Positions 45,472 to 55,231 of a DNA stretch of 64,000 nucleotides are shown here, piece after piece. The notes under the pieces were generated by a model. That model ran no database searches and was not told the DNA's origin. It saw nothing but the letters and a program-made list of their open reading frames with translations. Position 1 is the stretch's first letter, and every line of letters begins with the position of its first letter. The translations under genes were made by a program, and so were the position numbers. This DNA is from Candidatus Tisiphia endosymbiont of Nedyus quadrimaculatus (GTDB lineage Bacteria > Pseudomonadota > Alphaproteobacteria > Rickettsiales > Rickettsiaceae): assembly GCF_964059235.1 (NCBI RefSeq), contig NZ_OZ060452.1:868001-932000 (forward strand). Direction: 5' to 3'.

Positions 45472-47708
45472 TCTTGCTTTGCCCATAAATCCATATTATA
45501 TTGTTTGCAATATTCAAACATATCAACTGTATTAGAGTGGTGTATGCCAAACTCCTTAATTTGTGGCTTGCCAAAAAATTTATAATTATACAAATCTTTG
45601 CTTTTACAAGCTGCTTTTGCTGCATGATTATATAAATCACTTACTTGAACAATATTTTTACTGTTATCTTTATATAAGTAATGATATATGGTAAATGCTT
45701 GTTTATAGGATTCGATTGCTTGTTTAATATTATTTTGAGCAAACAAAATATCTCCTTGTAGTGCATAGCCTCCCGCTAAATTTAGATCTTGAGAATATTC
45801 TGTATTCTTGGGATTTCCATATTCATCTGTTAAAAATATTATAATAGCTTTGTTAACATGGTTCAAGGCTTTATCTATCTTACCTAACCCTAATTCACTT
45901 CTTGCCATTGTCCTGTAGATATAACCAAATGTCCTATGGTCTTCACTTTTTATAGGTTTATGCATGTCATATAATTGCTTAGCTTGAGCATAAGCTTCTT
46001 GGTATCTGCCAAGATAGCCTAGTATCTCTGCTCTAGATACATAAGGTGCAGTAAGGTGTAGATGATTAATATTTAATCCACTTTTTATAAATACCTCAAC
46101 ATATTTATCTATGTAATCTAAAGCATCATTATATTTGCCTTGGATAAAAAATAAACGTGCCTTTAAATAATAGATTCTAAATATATCAGCTTCTTGTAAA
46201 CCTTGTTTAAATAATTCTTCCATTTTTTTAAGGATTTCTTTGGCAGTGTGTACATTGCCCAAAGATACTTGAGATACAGCGATGTGTGAGTTAAGATTAA
46301 ATTTTAAAAAAGCATAATCACCATTAAGATTATCTAAAATCTTTAATGCTTTAGTAGGATAAGAAATGGCTATTTCAAAATTTGCTAATGACAACCTACT
46401 ATGCTCTCCTATTAACCCCAAATATCTAGCATAACAATATTTTTGATATTCAGACATTTTCCACAGTTTGAATGCTCTGTCCTTATCTTTGTATTCAAAC
46501 CAATCAATCATTTGTTTTGCTTTATATAGATTATGATCCCTTACATATATAGCAAACAACTCGACTCTTAAATCAAGCATTACATATATGTCAATATTAT
46601 ATTTTTCAGAATTCTGTAGAAGAACCTCTAGGTTGTCAGGTATAGTCTTTGCTGTCCTCCACAATTGTCCCGACTGTATACCTTTGGGTTTAGGGAGTTT
46701 AGAAATAATATTTTCTAAATATATTTTATTATTATCGCCATTTAGTTCCATTATTGTATTGCTAACTATATCATGCATTTCAAAAATAGGATTATCCTCG
46801 TTAGGATTAATATTACTAATTAGCATAAACTTAGATAATTGATATATATCATCATCAAGAGTATCTTTATTATCAGTAATGATAGTAAGTAGTTGTTTCG
46901 AGAAACTCTGATTATTTAATAAAGCTATTTTATTAAGTAACTTTACTGCACTAGGCTTTAATTCCTTTATAGCCATACTAATATTTATCGCTATTTTATC
47001 AGCTGATTGATAAACTTTCTTCTTATATTCTTCTCTATCTAATCCTTTAACCTTATTCAATAATTGAGTACCTTGAACTATAAGTATTGGATAACCACTA
47101 AAAGATTCTATCAAAAACTTAATATCATTTTTATCTTTATTATCCAATAAATTATTAGCTAACTCTATGGTAGTAGCTTTATCAAATAAAGTCATTTCTA
47201 TAGTATTGGGTAAATTCTCGCTATCTTGTGAACAAAATATTACATTGCTATTATGCTCCCAATCAATTAAATCTTGAACTTTGTTATTTCCATTAACTTT
47301 TAGATTATCAAACACTAGTAACCACTTATTACTATGAGTTAAATATGATATTACTTCTTTCTTGGCAGAAGTAACATCTGCAGGTATCTTAGTTTTCTTG
47401 ATACTATTAAGTTGTTTAGCTAACTTAACAAATTCCTCATTAAGATCAAGGTTACAATCAAAAAACCAAATAATATCATAATTATTTTCATAAGCATACA
47501 TTCTAACAAATTGTGTTTTGCCGATACCGCTAGTTCCTACTATACTTGCTTGTCTATATTTACTTAAGATATCCTTCAATATCTTAAGCTGTTTCTCATG
47601 ATTGACAAAATAGCTAACCGGTGTAATCAAATTAGATATTTTTTGTTCTTGAGCAAAAGATTCACAGTTTGTGATTAATAATATTATTAGCACTAAATAT
47701 TTATTCAT
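45468..47708 (-). CDS. Exported NB-ARC (STAND) NTPase with TPRs, paralog 2
   Basis: 746 residues. Signal MNKYLVLIILLITNCESFA (the Cys makes a lipoprotein conceivable, but the context ITNC is not a good lipobox). P-loop GTSGIGKT at 58-65, Walker B LLVFDN, GYPIL and FEMHDIVSNTIM as in the paralogs. TPR-like half from about 410. It is third in the operon after the kinase-like gene and paralog 3, with a 6-bp gap to the latter. The N-terminal third and the last roughly 130 residues are nearly the same as in the paralog at 2160-4394, whereas the TPR middle differs much more. Confidence 0.8.
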   Translation of the reverse strand: MNKYLVLIILLITNCESFAQEQKISNLITPVSYFVNHEKQLKILKDILSKYRQASIVGTSGIGKTQFVRMYAYENNYDIIWFFDCNLDLNEEFVKLAKQLNSIKKTKIPADVTSAKKEVISYLTHSNKWLLVFDNLKVNGNNKVQDLIDWEHNSNVIFCSQDSENLPNTIEMTLFDKATTIELANNLLDNKDKNDIKFLIESFSGYPILIVQGTQLLNKVKGLDREEYKKKVYQSADKIAINISMAIKELKPSAVKLLNKIALLNNQSFSKQLLTIITDNKDTLDDDIYQLSKFMLISNINPNEDNPIFEMHDIVSNTIMELNGDNNKIYLENIISKLPKPKGIQSGQLWRTAKTIPDNLEVLLQNSEKYNIDIYVMLDLRVELFAIYVRDHNLYKAKQMIDWFEYKDKDRAFKLWKMSEYQKYCYARYLGLIGEHSRLSLANFEIAISYPTKALKILDNLNGDYAFLKFNLNSHIAVSQVSLGNVHTAKEILKKMEELFKQGLQEADIFRIYYLKARLFFIQGKYNDALDYIDKYVEVFIKSGLNINHLHLTAPYVSRAEILGYLGRYQEAYAQAKQLYDMHKPIKSEDHRTFGYIYRTMARSELGLGKIDKALNHVNKAIIIFLTDEYGNPKNTEYSQDLNLAGGYALQGDILFAQNNIKQAIESYKQAFTIYHYLYKDNSKNIVQVSDLYNHAAKAACKSKDLYNYKFFGKPQIKEFGIHHSNTVDMFEYCKQYNMDLWAKQD

Positions 47709-47714
47709 ATAACC

Positions 47715-49967
47715 TTAATTTTTCTTTGCCCACAAATCCATATTATATTGTTTGCAATATTCAAACATACTGGTAGTATTAGGGTGATGTATTCCAAATT
47801 CTTTAACTTGCGGTTTACCAAAGAATTTATAATTATATAAATCTTTGCTTTTACAAGCTGCTTTTGCTGCATGATTATACAAATCACTTACTTTAGCAAC
47901 ATTTTTACTTCTCTCGTTATATAAGTAATGATATATAACAAACGCTTTTTTATAAGATTCTATAGCTTGCTGAAGGCTATCTTGGGCGAACAAAATATCA
48001 CCTTGTACTACATAACTAGCTGCTAAGCTAGGATTTTTAGAATAATTTATTTTCTCTGGATTGCTGTTTTCCACTGCTAAAGATATGGGAATAGCTTTAT
48101 TAATGTATTCAGAAGCTTTATCTACTTTACCTAAACCTAATTCACTTTTTGCCATTTGGGTGTAAATATAAGCAAATATCGTATCTCTTTCACTTTGTAC
48201 AGGTTTATACATGTCATATAATTGCTTAGCTTGAGCATAGGCTTCTTGATATCTATCAAGAGAATTCAATATTTGTGTTCTAAGCATATAAGCTGAAGTA
48301 AAGTATGGGTCATTAATATGTGAGCCACTTTTTATAAATATTTTAATAACTTTATCTACACATTCTAAAGCCTCATTATATTTGCCTTGCATACTAAATA
48401 ATGTAGCTTTTAAAAGATATATTATAAATGAATCAGCTTCTTGTATTATTCCTTGTTTTGCTAATTTTTCTATCTTTTTAAGAGATTCTTCAGCAAGTGT
48501 CATATTACCCAACAATATATGAGATGCAGATATATAGGATATAAAATAAAATTTAAGGAAATGATTAGATGCATCATCCTCAAGCTTATCTAAAATATTT
48601 AATGATTTAGTAAGATAAGAAATCGCTGTGTCAAAATTTCTTAATATTCTTGTATGATACACTCCTATTGCTCCTAAATATCTAGCGTAATAAAATTTTT
48701 GATATTTAGACATTTGCCACAATTTAAATTCTTTGTTTTTATCTTTCTGACTAAACCAATCAACCATTTGTTGTGCTTTATTATTATTATAAAGGTTTAC
48801 ATATAGAGAAAGTAATTCACTCCTTAAGGTAAGTATTGCATATATGTTAATATTATATTTCTCAGAGTTTTTTAGAAGAATTGCTAAATTCTTTGGTGTA
48901 GTTTTGGCACCTCTCCACAAATATCCTGAATAAGACCCTTTAAATTTAGGTATTTTGCTAATAATATTTTCTAAATATATTTTGTTATTATTGCCATTTA
49001 TCTCCATTATTTTATTAGCAACAACATCATGCATTTCAAAAATAGGATTATTTTCATTAGGATCAATATTGCTAATCAGCAGAAACTTAGATAATTGATA
49101 TATATCATCATCTAGAGTCTCTTTACTATCAGTAATGATAGTAAGGAGTTGCTTCGAGAAACTCTGATTATTTAATAAAGCTATTTTATTAAGTAACTTT
49201 ACTGCACTAGGCTTTAATTCCTTTATAGCCATACTAATATTTGTTGCTATTTTATCAGTCGATTGATGGATTTTCTTTTTATATTCCTCTTTATCTAAAC
49301 CTTTGACCTTATTTAATAATTGAGTACCTTGAACTATAAGTATTGGATAACCATTAAAGGCTTCTGTCAAAAATTCAATATCATTCTTATCGTTATTATC
49401 CAATAGATTATTAGCTAACTCTATGGTCATAACTCTATCAAATAAAGCCATCTCTATCGCATTAGGTAAAATTTCGCTATCTTGTGAACAAAATATTACA
49501 TTGCCAGTATGTTCCCAATCAATTAAATCTTGAACTTTCTTATTCTCACTAACTTTTAGATTATCAAATATTAATAACCACTTATTACTATGAGTTAAAT
49601 ATGACATTACTTCTTTCTTAGCAAAAGTAACATCTTCAGATATATTAGCTTGCTTGATACTATTAAGCTGTTTAGCTAACTTGACAAATTCCTCATTAAG
49701 ATCAAGGTTACAATCAAAAAACCAAATAATATCATAATTATTTTTATTTTCATAAGCATACATTCTGACAAATTGTGTTTTGCCGATACCGCTAGTTCCT
49801 ACTATACTTGCTTGTCTATATTTACTTAAGATATCCTTAAGTGTCTTAAGCTGTTTCCCATGATTGATAAAATAGCTAACTGGTGTAATCACATTAGATA
49901 TTTGTGTATGGGCAAATGAATTATTGACTATAAATAACACCATAAGTGACAATAAATATTTATTCAT
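47715..49967 (-). CDS. Exported NB-ARC (STAND) NTPase with TPRs, paralog 3
   Basis: 750 residues. Signal MNKYLLSLMVLFIVNNSFAH with a Ser-Phe-Ala cleavage pattern. P-loop GTSGIGKT, Walker B LLIFDN (Asn in place of the second acidic residue), NGYPIL and FEMHDVVANKIM, then TPR-like repeats and the shared C-terminus LYNYKFFGKPQVKEFGIHHP. Its start overlaps the end of the kinase-like gene by 8 bp, so the two are translationally coupled. The role is unknown. Confidence 0.8.
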   Translation of the reverse strand: MNKYLLSLMVLFIVNNSFAHTQISNVITPVSYFINHGKQLKTLKDILSKYRQASIVGTSGIGKTQFVRMYAYENKNNYDIIWFFDCNLDLNEEFVKLAKQLNSIKQANISEDVTFAKKEVMSYLTHSNKWLLIFDNLKVSENKKVQDLIDWEHTGNVIFCSQDSEILPNAIEMALFDRVMTIELANNLLDNNDKNDIEFLTEAFNGYPILIVQGTQLLNKVKGLDKEEYKKKIHQSTDKIATNISMAIKELKPSAVKLLNKIALLNNQSFSKQLLTIITDSKETLDDDIYQLSKFLLISNIDPNENNPIFEMHDVVANKIMEINGNNNKIYLENIISKIPKFKGSYSGYLWRGAKTTPKNLAILLKNSEKYNINIYAILTLRSELLSLYVNLYNNNKAQQMVDWFSQKDKNKEFKLWQMSKYQKFYYARYLGAIGVYHTRILRNFDTAISYLTKSLNILDKLEDDASNHFLKFYFISYISASHILLGNMTLAEESLKKIEKLAKQGIIQEADSFIIYLLKATLFSMQGKYNEALECVDKVIKIFIKSGSHINDPYFTSAYMLRTQILNSLDRYQEAYAQAKQLYDMYKPVQSERDTIFAYIYTQMAKSELGLGKVDKASEYINKAIPISLAVENSNPEKINYSKNPSLAASYVVQGDILFAQDSLQQAIESYKKAFVIYHYLYNERSKNVAKVSDLYNHAAKAACKSKDLYNYKFFGKPQVKEFGIHHPNTTSMFEYCKQYNMDLWAKKN

Positions 49968-51393
49968 TTTTTTTCCTAGTTAAAGAAGTTAGTAGAATCA
50001 CATTATTTTCTGTTTTTACTGGTTGCGGGTTACTTTTGTTGTTCTGTCTTATGCTTGAATCATTTGGATAGATTTCTATAATATTGCTTTGGTTATAACT
50101 TATTTTATAGTTGAATCCATCAGCTCTTAATATATTAAATACTTGACTTAAATTAAGTAAAAAAGGGTTAGCATGAGTTTTGAAAAAATGATTTGATGTT
50201 TTTAGCAGCTCTTCTGCTGTCATTATAGGATAACCGTCATATTCAAAACGTAGCTCTATTTTTTGTTTTATATTATCGATAGTTAATCTAATATTGTGTT
50301 TGGTAGTAGAAGATTGTTTCTTTAACAAAAAAAATAGATAGTTAATAACACTATAAATGATTTGGTACAACGCTGCATTAGAAGCAAAATATAATACTTT
50401 TGCTTTGCTTAAAATTTCAACCGATATATTTTCATCTTCCTGATTAAATCTGTCAGTAAATAAGTCAACTAATTTACTGGCATTAATTTCTTCTATTTTA
50501 TTTTCTTGATACAGAAGTATAGAGCAAGGTACTTTATCACCAAAGTTTTTTAACCTATAATCCTTGATCATATCTTCTTGATTGTTAGAACTCTTATCAA
50601 GCAAGGATATTTGATTAGCTTCCTGAGCAAATAAACAATTAATTTCTAAATCTTTTTGTTTATTGAAATCATTATTCCAAATTTTTCTCATTAAAGAGGT
50701 TTCGCAATTTTTTAATTCCTGCTGATAATTAAACTTAAGTTGTTCTAATTCTGTAGCATATTTGTCTTGATAATGTAATGCATATGATTTATTGAGATTC
50801 TTAAATAAGCTTCTAAAGAGAAAATATAACAATAGAAGATTAGCAGTAATAAATGCAGTTAATATCCAAAATGGTCTTTTAATATCTGCTTTTACTTTAT
50901 GCCAATATATACTATTAATTGCCAAACTAATATTAAGTTGGTTAGAAATGTTAATAGGATATGTTTTATCTATTTGATAATTTTGAGTTTTGATATTTGA
51001 ATAAAGAAATTTTTTATTGAGTTCTATCTTGTAATAAATGAATTCCGGAATATGCTTATTCAATAATGCTCCAAAATGAAAAAGATTATAGTTTATACAT
51101 TTTTCTGCCTCATTACATATCTCAAGCTCACTAATATTACTGTTGATTGAAATATTTTTTTCCTGAATATTGCTAGATAAATGATAGGCGAGGGCAGAGA
51201 TTTTATCCATGCTCACTTCTACTATTTTATTATACTGGTTTTGTAGAATTTGTGTTTTTTCCATTTCAACTTTAGCATTATAATATTTATACAATGAAGC
51301 TATAATTGTACTATAAGCTATAAAAATTAAGATAAATATTTTGAATAAATTTTGCCTTAATTTATCTAAATATGGTGAATTTTGCTCCTTCAT
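49960..51393 (-). CDS. Two-TM membrane protein with degenerate histidine-kinase-like ATPase region
   Basis: 477 residues. TM1 at about 18-36, a periplasmic domain of about 140 residues with three Cys (EICNEAEKCI), TM2 at about 175-197, then a coiled coil (YATELEQLKFNYQQELKNCE). The C-terminal region has the outline of HATPase_c: an N-box-like helix ALYQIIYSVINYLFFLLKK, a G1-like stretch RFEYDGYP and GFNYKISYNQSNIIEIYP at the end. No H-box with a phospho-acceptor His in canonical context and no GxGxG lid are seen, so it may be a pseudokinase sensor. First gene of the operon with NB-ARC/TPR paralogs 3 and 2. Confidence 0.6.
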   Translation of the reverse strand: MKEQNSPYLDKLRQNLFKIFILIFIAYSTIIASLYKYYNAKVEMEKTQILQNQYNKIVEVSMDKISALAYHLSSNIQEKNISINSNISELEICNEAEKCINYNLFHFGALLNKHIPEFIYYKIELNKKFLYSNIKTQNYQIDKTYPINISNQLNISLAINSIYWHKVKADIKRPFWILTAFITANLLLLYFLFRSLFKNLNKSYALHYQDKYATELEQLKFNYQQELKNCETSLMRKIWNNDFNKQKDLEINCLFAQEANQISLLDKSSNNQEDMIKDYRLKNFGDKVPCSILLYQENKIEEINASKLVDLFTDRFNQEDENISVEILSKAKVLYFASNAALYQIIYSVINYLFFLLKKQSSTTKHNIRLTIDNIKQKIELRFEYDGYPIMTAEELLKTSNHFFKTHANPFLLNLSQVFNILRADGFNYKISYNQSNIIEIYPNDSSIRQNNKSNPQPVKTENNVILLTSLTRKKNE

Positions 51394-51620
51394 GATCCAA
51401 TAAACTAATAGTTAGAGATTACATAAGGTTCTTTAGGCTATGTTAGGCAAGTATTTTTATCATCTTTGTTAATAACCACGTTGCATAGCGTAAATATACC
51501 TATCACTTAGTTATATATCATACTTTTTATGCTACGCTAAGTTATTATGGCATCAATAATTTTATTTTTTATTATAATGAATGATTGTTTCGTGAAAGCA
51601 AGAATTTAAACTAATAGTAA

Positions 51621-52169
51621 TTAAAAATATTTACTACAGGCCTTCAAATATGAATATCCGGTTACTACAGTTAAAAGTGCGGCAATCCATAAAGCTATTT
51701 GACCTATTAAATCCATATAAATTATACCTGAACCTTTAGAACCAAGAATTAACGCTGACAAAGCAAACATTTGGGTAAATGTTTTAATCTTAGCTAATCT
51801 AGACACAGGAATACTTACTTGAATCAAAGCTAGAAATTCACGTAGTCCAGCCACCAAAAATTCACGAGCTAAAATTAATAAGCACGGTATCTCTCCCGCT
51901 GCTCCTTTTTTTACCAACATTATAATTACACAGCCTACTAATAATTTATCAGCTATTGGATCAAACATTTTACCAAACCCTGATACTAAATCAAATTTTC
52001 TAGCAAGATAACCGTCAAAAAAATCAGTAATACTAGCTATAATAAATAATAACGCTGCAATTCTATGAGCGAGTTTAGAGTTATCTAGATAAAAGGTCAT
52101 TACAATAATTGGAATAACCACAATACGAGCTATCGTCAGATAATTTGGTATATTTTTATCAATATTCAT
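51621..52169 (-). CDS. pgsA: CDP-diacylglycerol--glycerol-3-phosphate 3-phosphatidyltransferase
   Basis: 182 residues, inner membrane. It begins [18 protein letters not shown] and carries the CDP-alcohol motif [20 protein letters not shown], then IADKLL (DGxxAR-x8-GxxxDxxxD). It makes phosphatidylglycerophosphate for PG and cardiolipin. Full length. Spacers of 227 and 314 bp isolate it from its neighbours. Confidence 0.93.
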   Translation of the reverse strand: MNIDKNIPNYLTIARIVVIPIIVMTFYLDNSKLAHRIAALLFIIASITDFFDGYLARKFDLVSGFGKMFDPIADKLLVGCVIIMLVKKGAAGEIPCLLILAREFLVAGLREFLALIQVSIPVSRLAKIKTFTQMFALSALILGSKGSGIIYMDLIGQIALWIAALLTVVTGYSYLKACSKYF

Positions 52170-52483
52170 TTATTATATATTTTTACTTCTTGATTTCTTG
52201 AGGAAATGACAACGACGGATTATGACCTAAATCCAAGAAAATAGGAACAAATTTTTATAGAATAACTTAAAAGAACTAACCTAGTAGGCTATTAAACCGA
52301 TGTCTTATACCACTTCCGAAAACTAATCATCACGTCGTCGTACTTCATGATCTCCGCTCCTCACGTACTAGTTGTACGCTCCGGTGCTCGACACTCGTAC
52401 TCCTAGTGCTAATTTAGTTTTGGGAAATGGTATTATATCGAACTCAAGTTAATATAATTATTAAAAATTATACATTAAAGGCA
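52170..52483. repeat. Nested repeats between pgsA and the AsmA-family gene
   Basis: A GCTATTAAACCGATGTCTTA module (52287-52306) is interrupted and resumes as ATATCGAACTCAAGTTA at 52434. The insert 52307-52433 has arms ATACCACTTCCGAAAACTAA and TTAGTTTTGGGAAATGGTAT (52414-52433) and a GC-richer interior with ACGTACTAGTTGTACG. No gene is seen. Confidence 0.7.
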
Positions 52484-55087
52484 TTATTTAAATAACCCTT
52501 TTAAACCTTTTTCAATAGTAGATTTTACTTTGTTGATAGGCTGCTCTCCATTAGTAGAAGATCCCCTATCTTGATCATTTTGCACTTCTTCTCCTGTGGG
52601 CTGTTTATCTTTGCCTATCCCAATAATATCTTTTAGTATGTCTTCAGGTTTTTTACCTTTCTTAACATCGTTAACCACGCTATTTACTAAATTCTTCACA
52701 AGATATTGCTGTAATGCTTTAGTATCAAGTTTATGTTGTGGATTATTAAGATAGCCATAAAAACGAACTTTGAATGGTGGCATTAATTTTATATCGACAG
52801 TAATAACGCTATCTGTATCAAATGTATAGGCAGGAAGGTTAATATTGCCGGTAACTGCTACCTTTGACGAGGGAGCATCTAATGTACCATGTGTTATATT
52901 AACTATGCCTTCTGTTATTTCAGTATCTACAGCAAGTTTTTGAAATTTTGTTTCACCACTTGCAAAGAAACCATCGAGCATTTTTAAAATAGTTTGAAGG
53001 TCTTTAATGTTTTTAAGGCTATCTAATACTTTTTGTAGATCAAATCCACTAACTTTACCGTTGGACGCCGTTAATGTTGTTTTACCAAATAAGTTACTTA
53101 CATATTGCAATTGGCTCTGACCTTTTGTTTTTAGATCGAGTACAAAATTAACAATCCCTTGCGTAACTTTAATTTTACCTCCTTGTGGTACTATATTTTT
53201 TAACTCGGCATCCTTAATACTGGCTTTAAAGCTAACAGGTTGATTAACTTGAGAAGAAATTTGTCCAGTAGCGATTAAAGTGCCACCATATAAATTGCCA
53301 TTTAAAGATTTTATATCCAGCACACCATTTGCTAATAGCATAGTAGTTTTTATATTATCAAAAATCATACTCCCTTTAATAATTTTCTGTATAGTTAAGG
53401 TTAAATCTCCATCAAACTTGTTTAAAAATGACAAATCTATCGTATCTTTAGACCAAGGCACAGAGTTGTCTACATTTTGCACAGAGTTAGTAGGGCCACT
53501 ATTAGGAGGTGCGTCACTTAAATCATCTAAATTTAAGGAAGCTATTTTTATATCTGATAGAATCTTTGGTTTAGCAGATGTCAAATTTATACTTACTGCT
53601 CCACTAAAATTTACAGGGTTCTTTTTTAACGCGACAGTAAATTTATTTATGTTGATTTTTATAATTTCTGTCATATCTCCTGCGACTTGTGTTGAAAGAG
53701 AATAGCTACCAAGTATTTTATTAGGCAAGCTATTGGTTAATTGACCTATAGTTTGACCTAAATTATCACCAAAACTCTCAATAGTAATAGCAGGTTTAAT
53801 ATCCTTATCTAAAGAGATAGTTCCCTTAATGTTATTAGTAGTTTTTGCCAGCATTATCATACTATTAGTTTTAAAAAGATTTTGCTGTTTAATAGTCTCA
53901 CCTTTTACCAAAGCATTGCCAAGATTAATAGGTAGAGTCTTACCCAATAAGTTAGCAATGGTTGGTATATCACTAATTTTTAAATTATAAGAAATAACTA
54001 GGTCTTTATCCCAATCCTTAAGACCTATATTGCCTGTTAAATTAGCTTTATCGACAATTAGATTAATATTATTTAGCAATAAATTTTGATCTAAATATGC
54101 AAAGCCTGTGGCAAAAGAGAATGGCTTATCCAATAATTTAACACTTAAATCTCCCTTATTATCTTCAAAATAAAAATTAGCATTACCTGTAGCTGATAGC
54201 TTACCTGCCGTAAAGTCAATATTACTTATTTTAAATAATTTCTTATCACTATTGATGTTAAAGCTTAGTTTGTGATCTAAATCATATGGGATAGATATAT
54301 TAGGGAAAATAGTCTGCAAATTCTTACCAGCACCTTCTAGCTTAATCTGACCAGCAAAAGTCATATTGTCGTAAGCAAAATTACCTGAGAGATTAATTTT
54401 TTCTTGCAGAACATTTAAATTCACTGTTAAAGCTATACTACCATGCTTCTCCTCTATATTACCTTTGATATCATAATGCTTTCCGGAAGAATAGAACTGG
54501 CAAGCTAAATCAGATGGTCCATGGAGATTTTTAATTTCTAATCTATCAATATCTATTGTTGTTGGGGAAATACTATTACCTTTAATACTACCGTTAAAAT
54601 TAACATAATTTAGCTTAGCATCAACAATTTTAATTAAGTTTATATCTAACGAAAACCCTGCATTTTTATCAGTTGAACTGTTACTAACATTGCTTTGCAT
54701 TTTAGGAAATTCCCAAGAAGCTAGACCATTTCGCATCCGTTCTAAATTAAGTACTGGTTTATTAATTTCAATCTTTGAGATTTCTATATTTCCTCTAAAT
54801 AGCGATAATATAGAAAGAGAAGCAGATATTTCCTTAACTTCCAATAGAGAAGGATAATGAGCATTAGGTAGGGAAGCAAGTGTTACATCTTTAACGGTAA
54901 TAGTGGGAGTAGGCAACAAAGACATGGTGATATTACCATTAATTTGTAGCTCTCGACCAGTTATTTCTTTGACTTTATCAGTTGCTAAACCTTTATATGA
55001 TTCTAAGGAAATAAATAAAGGAATTATCAGCAATATAACGATTATTAAAATAAATAACCCAGCTGAATATTTTAGAAATTTTTGCAC
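52484..55087 (-). CDS. AsmA-family outer-membrane biogenesis protein
   Basis: 867 residues. A single N-terminal TM anchor (AGLFILIIVILLIIPLFISL), then the AsmA start signature ITGRELQINGNITMSLLPTP with LEVKEISASLSILSLFRGNI. A long beta-rich repeat region follows, and the AsmA C-terminal domain (FKKLAVDTEITEGIVNI-like QKLAVDTEITEGIVNITHG). AsmA/TamB-like proteins bridge the periplasm and help phospholipid transport to the outer membrane. The charged C-terminal tail (DRGSSTNGEQPINKVKSTIE) is variable. Divergent from the ABC genes. Confidence 0.88.
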   Translation of the reverse strand: MQKFLKYSAGLFILIIVILLIIPLFISLESYKGLATDKVKEITGRELQINGNITMSLLPTPTITVKDVTLASLPNAHYPSLLEVKEISASLSILSLFRGNIEISKIEINKPVLNLERMRNGLASWEFPKMQSNVSNSSTDKNAGFSLDINLIKIVDAKLNYVNFNGSIKGNSISPTTIDIDRLEIKNLHGPSDLACQFYSSGKHYDIKGNIEEKHGSIALTVNLNVLQEKINLSGNFAYDNMTFAGQIKLEGAGKNLQTIFPNISIPYDLDHKLSFNINSDKKLFKISNIDFTAGKLSATGNANFYFEDNKGDLSVKLLDKPFSFATGFAYLDQNLLLNNINLIVDKANLTGNIGLKDWDKDLVISYNLKISDIPTIANLLGKTLPINLGNALVKGETIKQQNLFKTNSMIMLAKTTNNIKGTISLDKDIKPAITIESFGDNLGQTIGQLTNSLPNKILGSYSLSTQVAGDMTEIIKININKFTVALKKNPVNFSGAVSINLTSAKPKILSDIKIASLNLDDLSDAPPNSGPTNSVQNVDNSVPWSKDTIDLSFLNKFDGDLTLTIQKIIKGSMIFDNIKTTMLLANGVLDIKSLNGNLYGGTLIATGQISSQVNQPVSFKASIKDAELKNIVPQGGKIKVTQGIVNFVLDLKTKGQSQLQYVSNLFGKTTLTASNGKVSGFDLQKVLDSLKNIKDLQTILKMLDGFFASGETKFQKLAVDTEITEGIVNITHGTLDAPSSKVAVTGNINLPAYTFDTDSVITVDIKLMPPFKVRFYGYLNNPQHKLDTKALQQYLVKNLVNSVVNDVKKGKKPEDILKDIIGIGKDKQPTGEEVQNDQDRGSSTNGEQPINKVKSTIEKGLKGLFK

Positions 55088-55117
55088 TACAATTCTCTTT
55101 TAATTATGTAAAGAATT

Positions 55118-55202
55118 CATTATAGCAGGTTATAACCTTATCACTAATTAAAAAAAATACTAAAGATAGTACTTAGTGGAGATATTATAACCTGCTATAA
55201 TG
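55118..55202. promoter_or_regulatory. Mirror-image divergent promoters in an inverted repeat
   Basis: CATTATAGCAGGTTATAA (55118-55135) is exactly inverted at 55185-55202. Each arm contains TATAAT with TTAGTG 17 nt upstream, one firing left (AsmA gene) and one right (ABC genes). Two matched sigma-70-like promoters in mirror image would give balanced divergent expression. The -35 boxes are weak. Confidence 0.6.
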
Positions 55203-55231
55203 GATTTTTCTATAATTAAAAGAAATATTTT

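Noticed and set aside
45434-45640. Minus-strand 68-codon frame at the end of the NB-ARC/TPR paralog 2
   Set aside because: It is an out-of-frame reading of the conserved C-terminal coding sequence; the same shadow appears at 47705-47887 in paralog 3.
49960-51393. Calling this gene a functional histidine kinase
   Set aside because: No H-box His in proper context and no glycine-rich lid are visible; only the outline of an ATPase domain remains.
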